64,000 bases of DNA, taken from contig NZ_JH994111.1 in the NCBI RefSeq assembly GCF_000316195.1, positions 1,148,299 to 1,212,298 of the forward strand, read 5' to 3'. Under the pieces are notes generated by a model. It was not told where the DNA came from and did no database searches. It was given only the letters and a program-made list of their open reading frames with translations. The stretch comes from Brachyspira hampsonii 30446. GTDB lineage: Bacteria; Spirochaetota; Brachyspiria; Brachyspirales; Brachyspiraceae. The position numbers and the translations under genes were made by a program. Shown here piece after piece: positions 27,767-36,356 of this stretch. Within the stretch, counting starts at the first letter, position 1; each line of letters starts with the position of its first letter.

Positions 27767-27803
27767 TATTAGTACATTGATATATACTAATAGGCATTAT
27801 AAT
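27767..27803 (+). promoter_or_regulatory. Palindrome and promoter upstream of cysK
   Basis: TATTAGTA (27767-27774) and TACTAATA (27785-27792) form a perfect 8-base inverted repeat with a 10-base loop. TATAAT lies at 27798-27803 and TTGATA at 27777-27782 (15-base spacing). The palindrome covers the -35 region, so it is a plausible operator for sulfur regulation. Confidence 0.5.
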
Positions 27804-27822
27804 ATTATTAAGGAGCATTAAT

Positions 27823-28737
27823 ATGATTTATAATAATATACTTGATATGATAGGAAATACTCCAATAGTAAGGTTGAAAAATATTGAAACAAAATTCAAT
27901 TTAGACAGTAATATAGAATTGTATGGAAAAGTAGAGAAGGTTAATCCGGCAGGATCAGTAAAAGATAGAGCAGTAAAACAAATATTAACAGACCTAATTA
28001 AAGAAGGTAAGCTAAAAGAAGGTTCTACTATAATAGAGCCTACTTCAGGAAATACTGGTATTGCTATGGCTGCTATTGGAAGATATTTAAAACTTAATGT
28101 TATAATAGTTATGCCTTCATCGATGTCTGAAGAGAGAAGAAAATTAATAAGAGATTATGGGGCAAAATTAGAATTGGTTGATGGAGGAATGAATGTTGCA
28201 GTTGAAAGAGCTAATCAATTAAAAGAAGAAATTCCTGATTCTATTATACCGGGTCAATTTACTAATAAATCTAATGTTATGGCTCATTATCTTACAACAG
28301 CCTCTGAAATATTTAAAGATATTGATGATGTAAATTATATATTTTCTGGAATTGGAACAGGCGGTACGGCTACAGGAATAGGAAAATATATAAAAGATAA
28401 TAATAAGAATGCAAAAGTTATTGGAGTAGAGCCAGAATCTTCGCCTCTTTTAACTAAAGGCCATGCTGCTCCTCATAAAATACAGGGAATAGGTGCTAAT
28501 TTTGTGCCGGAAATTTTGGATTTAAGTGTAATAGAAAAAATAATAGATGTTTCTAATGATAATGCTATAAATACAGCAAGAGAATTATGTGAAAATGAAG
28601 GTTTATTTGTAGGAATATCCTCAGGAGCTAGTGTTTATGCTGCCATAGATTTTTCTAAGCAAATTACCGGTAATGATAAAAAAATAAAAATGCTTTGTAT
28701 ATTGCCTGATACGGGTGAAAGATATTCTTGGAATTAA
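27823..28737 (+). CDS. cysK: Cysteine synthase (O-acetylserine sulfhydrylase)
   Basis: PLP enzyme that makes cysteine from O-acetylserine and sulfide. The N-terminus has IGNTPIVRLKNIE, the PLP lysine lies in NPAGSVKDRAVKQI, and the substrate loop is EPTSGNTGIAMAAIG. FSGIGTGGTATGIGKYIK is the phosphate-binding glycine loop. At 304 residues it is full length. Its stop is 12 bases before cysE, so the pathway's two last enzymes share an operon. Confidence 0.95.
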   Translation: MIYNNILDMIGNTPIVRLKNIETKFNLDSNIELYGKVEKVNPAGSVKDRAVKQILTDLIKEGKLKEGSTIIEPTSGNTGIAMAAIGRYLKLNVIIVMPSSMSEERRKLIRDYGAKLELVDGGMNVAVERANQLKEEIPDSIIPGQFTNKSNVMAHYLTTASEIFKDIDDVNYIFSGIGTGGTATGIGKYIKDNNKNAKVIGVEPESSPLLTKGHAAPHKIQGIGANFVPEILDLSVIEKIIDVSNDNAINTARELCENEGLFVGISSGASVYAAIDFSKQITGNDKKIKMLCILPDTGERYSWN

Positions 28738-28749
28738 TGGTGTACTTTT

Positions 28750-29478
28750 ATGAAATTAAAGACTTTTAATGAACTTCCTAATCAAAAGGATATTAGGGAT
28801 ATAGTTAAACTTATAAGAGATTATGCGTTTCCTAATTTTTTTAGAGAAAGTCCTAATAGGGATATTATCAAAAAAAATATAGCCAAACTTTATATGAAAA
28901 TAGTTACTAATGATTCTTCTTTACTAGATTTTATAGAGCAGCTTGATGATATTGTTGTAAGTTTAGAACATGATTTAGAGTTTTTTTATCAGTCAGATCC
29001 TGCTTCAAAATCTTATGATGAGATAATATTTACATATCCTGGATTCAGAGCGATATTTCATTATAGAATAGCACATATATTTTATAAACAAAATGAATAT
29101 TTAATAGCTAGAACTATATCCGAATTTGCTCATTCAAAAACAGGTATAGATATTCATCCTGGAGCTAAAATAGGCGATTATTTCTTTATAGATCATGGAA
29201 CAGGCATTGTTATAGGTGAAACTACTATTATTGGCAATCATGTAAAAATATATCAGGGTGTTACATTGGGAGCATTATCATTGACTAATGGCAGATCTTT
29301 GGAAGGTCAGAAAAGACATCCTACAGTATGTGATTATGTTACAATATATGCTAATGCTTCAATATTTGGCGGAAATACCACTATAGGTGCTAATACTATT
29401 ATAGGAGCTAACTGTATAGTTTTAGAGTCTGTTGAAGAAAATAAAAGGATAACATTCAATAATAATATGTCAGTATAA
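28750..29478 (+). CDS. cysE: Serine O-acetyltransferase
   Basis: Makes O-acetylserine from serine and acetyl-CoA, feeding CysK. The C-terminal half is a left-handed beta helix with hexapeptide repeats: GIDIHPGAKIGDYFFIDHG, GIVIGETTIIGNHVKIYQGV, LGALSL, and FGGNTTIGANTIIGANCIV. The N-terminal helical part is long (about 130 residues), as in the EpsC-type group. The start codon ATG 28750 lies 12 bases after cysK and lacks a strong ribosome site, suggesting coupled translation. Confidence 0.92.
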   Translation: MKLKTFNELPNQKDIRDIVKLIRDYAFPNFFRESPNRDIIKKNIAKLYMKIVTNDSSLLDFIEQLDDIVVSLEHDLEFFYQSDPASKSYDEIIFTYPGFRAIFHYRIAHIFYKQNEYLIARTISEFAHSKTGIDIHPGAKIGDYFFIDHGTGIVIGETTIIGNHVKIYQGVTLGALSLTNGRSLEGQKRHPTVCDYVTIYANASIFGGNTTIGANTIIGANCIVLESVEENKRITFNNNMSV

Positions 29479-29499
29479 TTAATATATTTTGTATAAAAT

Positions 29500-29534
29500 A
29501 AAGCCTGTATTCAGTTAGGATTCAGGCTTTTTTA
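29500..29534 (+). terminator. Terminator after cysE
   Basis: AAAGCCTG (29500-29507) pairs with CAGGCTTT (29523-29530) and is followed by T6. Confidence 0.85.
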
Positions 29535-29541
29535 TTTATTA

Positions 29542-30213
29542 TTAGAATTTAGGTCCGTATCTATATCCAAATTGTATTCCAATATCCACATTGCCGAATG
29601 TTTCATTTTCTACAACATTTAAGTATCTGCTTGTTTGAGACCAATAATTTCCAAAGTCGTATCCTATATAAAAACCTAAATTAACTGCTGAATCTATACC
29701 TACAAAGAATGAATAATCAAATACAGCTCTTATATAAAGTCTTGCATATATATCATGTTTTATTTCTATATTGCCTATTTCAGGCGTGTAATATGAAGAA
29801 TTTGGAGTTAATGTAATTTTGTATCCTACATTTAATCCTATTGAACAAGAATAAAAATTAAATTTAGGCATTATTCCAAAATACAAATCATTATCTATAA
29901 ATTTGTACCTTACTGTATCATTATATTTAGAATATTTAGTTTCGGTATAGCTGTATCCCATCACTCCTAATAAACTAAATCCCATTTTTTCTTTTATTTG
30001 AAACATATACCCAAGATTTGCCTCTATACCTCCTTGAAAATTGACTTTACCCTTAGGATTACCTTGAACTTCTACATTTTTATGAATAATAGTTATACCC
30101 ATACCTAATGGAACATTAAATATTGCTTCAAAACCCCCTTTTACTTGTGTAAATGTTGTCTTACATATAATTATTAATAATACAATTAATGTAAATATTC
30201 TTTTTTTTAACAT
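29542..30213 (-). CDS. Predicted outer-membrane beta-barrel protein
   Basis: A 223-residue protein: the signal peptide (MLKKRIFTLIVLLIIICKTTFTQ, cut for use here) is followed by alternating polar/hydrophobic strands with aromatic belts (GGIEANLGYMFQIKEKMGF, GLNVGYKITLTP, FFVGIDSAVNLGFYIGYDFG). It ends in a strand with a terminal Phe (FGYRYGPKF), the usual barrel-assembly signal. I chose ATG 30213 because GGAG lies upstream; a start at 30276 would add 21 residues with no site. Resembles the small 8-strand OmpW/opacity type. Function unknown. Confidence 0.75.
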   Translation of the reverse strand: MLKKRIFTLIVLLIIICKTTFTQVKGGFEAIFNVPLGMGITIIHKNVEVQGNPKGKVNFQGGIEANLGYMFQIKEKMGFSLLGVMGYSYTETKYSKYNDTVRYKFIDNDLYFGIMPKFNFYSCSIGLNVGYKITLTPNSSYYTPEIGNIEIKHDIYARLYIRAVFDYSFFVGIDSAVNLGFYIGYDFGNYWSQTSRYLNVVENETFGNVDIGIQFGYRYGPKF

Positions 30214-30357
30214 GTGAACTCCAATAAAATTACTCATATCACTATATAATGTTAATAATTTTTTTGTTATAGTCAATAAAAAAAATATTTTGAAAAAAAA
30301 TCTTTACTTTTTATTATATTTTGTTATGTTTTAGTTACTTATTTGTGAAAAATATAT

Positions 30358-30595
30358 TAGACTTGTTTCAAAACTACTTGACAAAATTATATATAAAATT
30401 TTTATAATTTATCAATTGAAGAATAATGTTTTATATGTTGTATAAATTATTATTTTAGTATATAAATATGCAGTCCTTTTGCTTCTTTGGGCCACCAAAA
30501 GAAGTGGGGTTTGGGGCAAAGCCCCAACTATAATTAAAAAAATATTAAATTAAAAAACTATAAGTATTAAGAAATTGAGTTTTGAAACAAGTCTA
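30358..30595. mobile_element. MITE-like element, copy A (238 bp, perfect 18-bp TIRs)
   Basis: Bounded by TAGACTTGTTTCAAAACT (30358-30375) and its exact reverse complement (30578-30595). The ends begin and finish with TA, as expected for insertion at a TA dinucleotide. It encodes no protein. The centre has a GC-rich hairpin TTGGGGC-AAA-GCCCCAA (about 30515-30531) beside AAAAGAAGTGGGGT. The same element lies inverted at 42079. Its right end is 30 bp before the sialidase start. Confidence 0.85.
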
Positions 30596-30625
30596 TTATC
30601 TATTATTGGAAAGGTATGTAAAAAA

Positions 30626-32020
30626 ATGAAAATCAATCTTTTTATTTTGTTATTTTGTATACTGATTGCATTTTTAATGTTCGGTATAATTTCATGTTCT
30701 AAAAGGTTAAATCCTTTTTATCCGGATGATAAAGTCATCAGTGCAAATACAGAGGAAGAGGTAGCAATAACTCCTATAGAATATCCTGATATTGGAGAAG
30801 ATGAACCTGAATGGTTTTTAGAGCCTGAAGAACAAATTGAACCTTTCATGGAGCAGACTATAATTTTTACAAGTGAGGTAAATAATAATAGTGAAAATAG
30901 TCCTAAACATATATATAGAATACCTGGAATAACAGTTTCAGAAAAAAATACAATAATAGCAGTTGCGGATTATAGAAAAGACAGTTATTCTGATGTTGGT
31001 GTTATTAATTCAAAGCCTATAGATATTGTTGTAAGAAGAAGTACAGACGGCGGTAAAAGCTGGGGATCTGAGATAATTATTCCTCCAATTGCTAATAATA
31101 ATTTAGAATCTCATGGGGATTCACTATTTTTTTCATGTGCTAATGGTGATTTAGTAGTTTTATGTGTTGCAGGCGGAGGATATGCTCAAAATATAGGCGG
31201 TAAATCTAAAATTATGATATCAAGGAGTACAGATGATGGAATTACTTGGAGTGATTGGAAACTTGCTGAAGGAAATGTTAATGGTTTTGGACAGGGTCTA
31301 TTGTCTGGTTATGACAGAGGATTTGCAGCTTCGGGTACTGGAGCAAGACTTGCTAATGGCACTTTGATGGGGGCTATGCTTATAAGAAAAGGAGTGAATA
31401 ATAATACAAGAGCAGCTGCTGTTATAGTTTCTACTGATAATGGCAATACTTGGACGGTTAGAAGTATAGTTAAAAGAAAATCAGGTGCACAAGATGAACC
31501 TAAAGTTATTACTCAATTAAATGACAGAAGAATTTTATTATCTGTACGCTCAGGACAAAGAGGCAATAGAAGGGTATGGTTTAGATCTAAAGCTGATTTG
31601 GGAGCTGATTGGGAAGAATTTACACCTACTGGAAATTTTTATGATGCTAATTGTAATGCAGAAGGTATTTTATTTACTTCTACATTAGAGGGATATGATA
31701 AGAATAGGCTTATACATTTAGCATTGGATTCTAATACAGATAGAAGAAACCTAACTGCTTTTATAAGTTATGATGAAGGTGCTTCTTGGGAAAAACAAAG
31801 AGTTTTAAATTCTGGAAGAGCTGGATATGCTGCATTGGCAAGATTAAATGACGGTACAATAGTTACTCTTAGTGAGGAACAGGGTGGACAATCAAACTTG
31901 CCTCAAAATTCAGGTAATGATCTTTATAATATTGTATTTAGAAGATTTAATCTAAGATGGCTTACTAATCAAAAAGATTTTTATACTCCGCCTGATAAAA
32001 CTGCTATAAGAATATTTTAA
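30626..32020 (+). CDS. Exo-alpha-sialidase lipoprotein (GH33)
   Basis: Removes terminal sialic acid from host glycans at the cell surface. A lipobox ends FGIISC. The mature protein has an acidic spacer, then YRIPGI (catalytic Arg of the RIP motif), VADYRKDSYSDVG with the acid Asp, and four Asp-boxes: RRSTDGGKSWG, SRSTDDGITWS, VSTDNGNTWT and ISYDEGASWE. ATG 30626 is the first Met before the signal peptide. The frame is open into the inverted repeat upstream, but there GTG/TTG starts would add unconserved residues. A mucin-foraging role fits Brachyspira. Confidence 0.92.
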   Translation: MKINLFILLFCILIAFLMFGIISCSKRLNPFYPDDKVISANTEEEVAITPIEYPDIGEDEPEWFLEPEEQIEPFMEQTIIFTSEVNNNSENSPKHIYRIPGITVSEKNTIIAVADYRKDSYSDVGVINSKPIDIVVRRSTDGGKSWGSEIIIPPIANNNLESHGDSLFFSCANGDLVVLCVAGGGYAQNIGGKSKIMISRSTDDGITWSDWKLAEGNVNGFGQGLLSGYDRGFAASGTGARLANGTLMGAMLIRKGVNNNTRAAAVIVSTDNGNTWTVRSIVKRKSGAQDEPKVITQLNDRRILLSVRSGQRGNRRVWFRSKADLGADWEEFTPTGNFYDANCNAEGILFTSTLEGYDKNRLIHLALDSNTDRRNLTAFISYDEGASWEKQRVLNSGRAGYAALARLNDGTIVTLSEEQGGQSNLPQNSGNDLYNIVFRRFNLRWLTNQKDFYTPPDKTAIRIF

Positions 32021-32042
32021 TTTAATATTATATAAGAGCATT

Positions 32043-32080
32043 AAAAAAGAGAGGAATTCTTATTTCCTTTCTTTTTTATT
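32043..32080 (+). terminator. Terminator after the sialidase gene
   Basis: AAAAAAGAGAGGAA (32043-32056) pairs, with a G-U and a mismatch, with TTCCTTTCTTTTTT (about 32064-32077), followed by more Ts. Confidence 0.7.
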
Positions 32081-32171
32081 TATAGAATTTTATTGAAATA
32101 ATTATAAATATAATGTACTATTATGTTAATTGAATTATGTTAATTATGTGATAAAAGCAAAGGATTTTTAT

Positions 32172-33194
32172 ATGGCTTCAGTAATTACTTTTGGGGAAAT
32201 AATGTTAAGGCTTTCTCCTCCTTCAAATTTAAGGTTTGTACAGGCTAATTCTTATGATGTAAGATTCGGAGGAGGCGAGGCTAATGTTGCTTTTGCTTTG
32301 TCTAATTTTGGAGTTGATGCTTCATTTGTTACTAAACTTCCTAATAATGATATAGGTCAAGCCTGTATTAATGAGTTAAGAAGATATGGTGTTGATGTAT
32401 CGAATATAGTTTTTGGCGGAGAAAGAATAGGGATATACTTTCTTGAAAAAGGAGCAAGTCAAAGAGGTTCTAAAGTTATATATGATAGGGCTAATTCCTC
32501 AATATCTAAGTGTACTAAAGAAGATTTTGATTGGGATAAAATTTTTGATGAAGCTAAGTGGTTTCACCTTACGGGAATAACTCCGGCACTTGGTAAAAAT
32601 GTTTCTGAAGTCTGTATTGAGGCTTGCAAAAAAGCTAAAGAAAAAAATATTACAATTAGTTTAGATTTGAATTACAGAAAAAAATTATGGACATCAAAAG
32701 AAGCTAATGAAACTATGAGCAGATTAATGCCTTATGTTGATATATGTATTGCCAATGAAGAAGATGCTGAAAAAGTATTTGGTATTAAAGCAAAGGACAG
32801 CAATATTATAGAGGGTAAATTATCTCATGAAGGATATAAAGATGTAGCTAAAGAAATAGTAAATAGATTTAAAGTAAAAAAAGTTGGAATTGCTTTAAGA
32901 GGCTCAATTTCTGCAAGTGAAAATCTATGGTCTTGTATGCTTTATAATGGAGAAGAGTATTTCTTTTCAAAAGAGTATTTAATAAAAATAGTGGATAGGG
33001 TAGGGGGCGGAGATAGTTTTGCTGCCGGACTTATATATTCACTTTTAAATGGAAAAGATGACAGAGAAGCATTAGAGTTTGCTGCGGCTGCAAGCTGTTT
33101 GAAACATTCTATTGATGGTGATTTTAATATTGTAACTGTTGATGAGGTTATGACTGTTTATAACGGAGATGCTTCAGGACGAATACAGAGATAG
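32172..33194 (+). CDS. PfkB-family sugar kinase, 2-keto-3-deoxygluconate kinase-like
   Basis: Ribokinase-type kinase of 340 residues: an N-terminal glycine-rich RFGGGEANVAFALSNFG, the lid strands, and a C-terminal DRVGGGDSFAAGLIYSLL with the catalytic Asp. The opening ITFGEIMLRLSPP is typical of KdgK enzymes of the Entner-Doudoroff and uronate pathways, but the exact sugar cannot be told from sequence. ATG 32172 follows AAAGG; an in-frame start further up has no site. It is on the same strand as the sialidase and the ROK kinase. Confidence 0.85.
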   Translation: MASVITFGEIMLRLSPPSNLRFVQANSYDVRFGGGEANVAFALSNFGVDASFVTKLPNNDIGQACINELRRYGVDVSNIVFGGERIGIYFLEKGASQRGSKVIYDRANSSISKCTKEDFDWDKIFDEAKWFHLTGITPALGKNVSEVCIEACKKAKEKNITISLDLNYRKKLWTSKEANETMSRLMPYVDICIANEEDAEKVFGIKAKDSNIIEGKLSHEGYKDVAKEIVNRFKVKKVGIALRGSISASENLWSCMLYNGEEYFFSKEYLIKIVDRVGGGDSFAAGLIYSLLNGKDDREALEFAAAASCLKHSIDGDFNIVTVDEVMTVYNGDASGRIQR

Positions 33195-33214
33195 TTAGAA
33201 TTTATTTTTTATCC

Positions 33215-33243
33215 TTGACAATTTATATTCTTAATACTACAAT
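33215..33243 (+). promoter_or_regulatory. Promoter of the ROK kinase gene
   Basis: TTGACA, a 17-base spacer and TACAAT, ending 42 bases before the start at 33286. Confidence 0.75.
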
Positions 33244-33285
33244 TATTATATATATGAAAAATAAATAAACTAGGAGTTTTAAATT

Positions 33286-34242
33286 ATGAAAGAAGCAGTT
33301 ATAGCTATAGATATTGGCGGAACATCTATGAAAGGAGCTGTTATAGAGGAAAACGGCAATATTTTATATAAAGATAATTTTGATGTAAATCCTAGTCATA
33401 CAACAGAGGAACATAAAAATGTTATTACAGAATTTGTTGAAAAATTAAAAAGCAATATGCCTAATGATTATAAAGCAGTGGGTTTAGGAATAGACTGTCC
33501 TGGTGTTATGAATAGAGAAACACTTCATATGGGAGGAGCTGAAAATATACCGGGACTTAAAGGATTAAAATTTTCAGATATTGGAGATAAATTTAATTTG
33601 CCTACAAGAACAGCTAACGATGCTAGTATGGCTGCTTTGGGAGAGGCAAAATATGGAAGCGGTAAAGAAAAGGCTTATCAGTCTGTAATGTTTATTACTC
33701 TTGGAACAGGAGTTGGAGGAGGATTTGTACTTAACGGGCAATTATTTACAGGTTCTTTGGGCGGAGCTGGTGAGATCGGTCATGTATTTGTAGTTCCTGA
33801 CGGTGATAAATGTAATTGCGGTTCAAGCGGCTGTATAGAAAGATATGCATCTGCTACAGGATTTATTGCTATGGCTAAGCAGAAAATTCATAAAGGTGTT
33901 ATTCCTACAACTTTAACTTATGAAGAATTAGATAAAGGTAAGGCTAAAGCTTTATTTGATGCTGCAAAAAAAGGCGATGAACTTGCTAAAGAAACTATTG
34001 ATGAATGTTCTTATTATTTGGGCATGTCTATAGCACAGGCTTTGAATATGCTTGATTTGGATTTGGTTCTTATAGGCGGCGGACTTTGTAAAGATTTTGA
34101 TATGATGATAGAGCATATTAATAAAGGTGTTAGAAATTATGGGCTTAGAATGATGGTTAACAATGTTGAAATAAAACCTGCTTCTTTAGGAAATGATGCC
34201 GGAGTTTTGGGATGTGCAGCTTTATTTTTTAGAAATAATTGA
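33286..34242 (+). CDS. ROK-family sugar kinase, glucokinase-like
   Basis: A 318-residue sugar kinase. ATP-binding IDIGGTSMKGAVIEENG is at the N-terminus; TRTANDASMAALGEAKYGSG, ITLGTGVGGGFVLNGQLF, and the zinc site of ROK proteins (CNCGSSGCIERYAS) follow. The overall layout fits Glk of the ROK type. N-acetylmannosamine kinase (NanK) belongs to the same family, so with a sialidase nearby this alternative is real. It has its own promoter. Confidence 0.9.
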   Translation: MKEAVIAIDIGGTSMKGAVIEENGNILYKDNFDVNPSHTTEEHKNVITEFVEKLKSNMPNDYKAVGLGIDCPGVMNRETLHMGGAENIPGLKGLKFSDIGDKFNLPTRTANDASMAALGEAKYGSGKEKAYQSVMFITLGTGVGGGFVLNGQLFTGSLGGAGEIGHVFVVPDGDKCNCGSSGCIERYASATGFIAMAKQKIHKGVIPTTLTYEELDKGKAKALFDAAKKGDELAKETIDECSYYLGMSIAQALNMLDLDLVLIGGGLCKDFDMMIEHINKGVRNYGLRMMVNNVEIKPASLGNDAGVLGCAALFFRNN

Positions 34243-34251
34243 TATTTATAA

Positions 34252-34279
34252 TTGACTTTTTTTTATATTATGGTAATAT
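34252..34279 (+). promoter_or_regulatory. Promoter of rpsB-tsf
   Basis: TTGACT, a 16-base spacer and TAATAT. This leaves a leader of about 205 bases before rpsB. Confidence 0.6.
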
Positions 34280-34446
34280 ATGGTAAGCCGATTATATTGG
34301 TAAACTTTTCCATAATAGCAAAATGTTCTTAAATTATTTTATAATTTCTAAAAATATAGAATATAAAAAAGACATTGTTACTTAATTTAGTAATCAAAGC
34401 ATTATGATTTTTATACTGCTAATGTTTATATATGAAATTTATGGAT

Positions 34447-34478
34447 AGGGTGCCTTAATCGGTACTCTATTTTTATTT
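34447..34478 (+). promoter_or_regulatory. Leader hairpin with T-rich tail ahead of rpsB
   Basis: AGGGTGCC (34447-34454) pairs with GGTACTCT (34461-34468), with two G-U pairs and a six-base loop. ATTTTTATTTT follows, just before the ribosome site AAAGG. The shape is that of a terminator sited inside the leader, so it could be an attenuator or S2 feedback site. Confidence 0.55.
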
Positions 34479-34491
34479 TAAAGGATATGTT

Positions 34492-35307
34492 ATGTCATTA
34501 CCAGTTATGAAAGACCTTTTAGAGGCAGGCGTACATTTCGGACACCCAACTAGAAAATGGGATCCTAGAATGAAACCTTTTATTTTCCAAGAGAGAAATG
34601 ATATTTATATCATTGACCTTATGAAAACTTTAACTTATGTTAAAAAAGCTCATGAAGCAGTAAAAGAAATGGCTAGAAACGGCGGAAATGTTCTTTTCGT
34701 TGGTACTAAAAAACAAGCCTCTCAAAGCATAAAAGAAGCTGCTGAAAAATGTGATATGTATTATGTTAATAACCGCTGGTTAGGAGGTATGCTTACAAAC
34801 TTTGCTACTATCAAAAAAAGTATTGCCAGACTTAAAAAAATAGAAAAAGAAGAAGTTGACGGTACTTTTGATAAACTTCCTAAAAAAGAGGTTATTTTGC
34901 TTCTTAAAGAAAAAGAAAGATTAGAAAAAAACTTTGCTGGTATTAAAGATATGGAAAACTTACCAGATATGCTTTTTGTAATAGATCCAATGCAGGAAGC
35001 TATTGCTGTAAGCGAAGCTAGAAAATTAGGAATACCTGTTGTTGCTGTTGTTGATACTAACTGTAACCCTGAAGTTATAGACTATCCTATACCTGGAAAT
35101 GATGATGCTATAAGAGCTATAAGTTTATTTGCAGGTGTTGTTGCTTCTGCTGTTATAGAAGGTCAGAATGAAGCAGGAAAAGAAACATTAGCTAAGCATG
35201 ACAGTTCTTCTGAAGAGCCTGCTGAAGAAGTTTATGATAATAGTGCTACAGAAGCTGCTGAGGCTGTTGCTGAAAAATATGGTGTTTCTCAGGAAGATGA
35301 TGAATAA
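34492..35307 (+). CDS. rpsB: 30S ribosomal protein S2
   Basis: Late-assembling protein of the small subunit. [35 protein letters not shown], and [19 protein letters not shown] are classic S2 signatures. At 271 residues it is longer than the usual 230-250, with an acidic, Ala/Glu-rich C-terminal tail. AAAGGATATGTT precedes the ATG. It is paired with tsf (47 bases between stop and start), the usual arrangement. Confidence 0.98.
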   Translation: MSLPVMKDLLEAGVHFGHPTRKWDPRMKPFIFQERNDIYIIDLMKTLTYVKKAHEAVKEMARNGGNVLFVGTKKQASQSIKEAAEKCDMYYVNNRWLGGMLTNFATIKKSIARLKKIEKEEVDGTFDKLPKKEVILLLKEKERLEKNFAGIKDMENLPDMLFVIDPMQEAIAVSEARKLGIPVVAVVDTNCNPEVIDYPIPGNDDAIRAISLFAGVVASAVIEGQNEAGKETLAKHDSSSEEPAEEVYDNSATEAAEAVAEKYGVSQEDDE

Positions 35308-35357
35308 TTAATATAATTTGTTAATAATAAAATATTTAATATAAAAGGAAAAAATTG

Positions 35358-36212
35358 ATGGCAAATATTAGTATGGATACTATTAAAGAGCTTAGAGAGC
35401 GTACCGGTGTAGGTATAATGGACTGTAAAAAAGCTCTTCAGGAAACTGACGGCGATATGGATAAAGCTATTCGCCTTCTTAAAGAAAAAGGTGCGGCTGT
35501 TGCTGCTAAAAAAAATGAACGTACTGTTAAAGAGGGTTCTATAGGTTTTTGCATTAATGATGATAGAACTAAAGCTGCTTGTATAGAACTTCAATGTGAA
35601 ACTGACTTTGTTGCTAAAAATGAATTATTCATCAATTTAGCTAAAGAAATTGCTAACACTGCTATGGGTTTAGATGATGTATCTGTAGAAACAGTTCTAA
35701 ATGCCAAAGCTTCTAATGGCGACACTATTCAAGGTATGATAAATGAAGGCATACAAAAATGGGGTGAAAAAACTGTACTTGCTGAAGCTAAAGTTATGAA
35801 AACAGATGGATTCTTCGGTACTTATGCTCACTTCAATAATAAACTTGTTGCTATAGTAGAATTTGATGTTAAACCTAAAGGCAAATGTCAGGAAATAGCA
35901 GATCAAATAGCTATGCATGTTGCTAGTGAAAAACCTCTAGCTTTGAATAGGGAAGGAATAGATCCTAATGCTGTTAAAGAACAGAAAGAAATCTTTGAAA
36001 AACAAGTAAGAGATGCTGGTAAGCCTGAAAACATGATAGAAAAAATTGTTGATGGTAAAATGAATTCTTGGTATTCTGAAAGCGTTCTTATAGATCAAAA
36101 ATTATTTACTGACAACAAAATCACTATTAAAAGCTTGATAGATGAAATCTCTAAAGAAGCAGGTTCTCAAGCAACTATCAAAAACTTTGTAATTGTTTCA
36201 TTAGGTTTATAA
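35358..36212 (+). CDS. tsf: Elongation factor Ts
   Basis: Nucleotide-exchange factor for EF-Tu. The N-terminal UBA-like part contains LRERTGVGIMDCKKALQET and AIRLLKEKGAA, then KAACIELQCETDFVAKNELF, and the C-terminal coiled region has AMHVASEKPLALNRE and KEQKEIFEKQ. ATG 35358 is chosen with AAGGA upstream; the in-frame TTG one codon earlier is less likely. 284 residues is normal. Confidence 0.97.
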   Translation: MANISMDTIKELRERTGVGIMDCKKALQETDGDMDKAIRLLKEKGAAVAAKKNERTVKEGSIGFCINDDRTKAACIELQCETDFVAKNELFINLAKEIANTAMGLDDVSVETVLNAKASNGDTIQGMINEGIQKWGEKTVLAEAKVMKTDGFFGTYAHFNNKLVAIVEFDVKPKGKCQEIADQIAMHVASEKPLALNREGIDPNAVKEQKEIFEKQVRDAGKPENMIEKIVDGKMNSWYSESVLIDQKLFTDNKITIKSLIDEISKEAGSQATIKNFVIVSLGL

Positions 36213-36242
36213 TTAAATAATACCTTAAAATAAAAAATTAAG

Positions 36243-36280
36243 CGGATTATTATTTTTTAATAGTAATCCGTTTTATTTTT
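36243..36280 (+). terminator. Terminator after tsf
   Basis: CGGATTA (36243-36249) pairs with TAATCCG (36264-36270), followed by TTTTATTTTT. Confidence 0.85.
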
Positions 36281-36288
36281 ATAAAAAC

Positions 36289-36322
36289 AAAAAAGGTTAT
36301 GAATTATATCATAACCTTTTTT
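36289..36322. terminator. Bidirectional terminator between tsf and the TPR gene
   Basis: An A-run plus AGGTTATGA (to about 36302) pairs with TCATAACCT and a T-run (36309-36321). It serves the minus-strand operon and backs up the tsf terminator. Confidence 0.85.
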
Positions 36323-36356
36323 CTTTAATGAGTATAATAAATGAGTTATTAATTTC

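Noticed and set aside
30377-30413. Promoter in the left end of element A (TTGACA ... TATAAT)
   Set aside because: The spacer is 19 bases and the same ACTTGACAA is part of an arbitrary AT-rich stretch; too weak to call.
34281-34294. Sigma-28 promoter (GCCGATTA) in the rpsB leader
   Set aside because: A GCCGAT match is present but no TAAA lies 15 bases upstream, and rpsB is not a flagellar gene.
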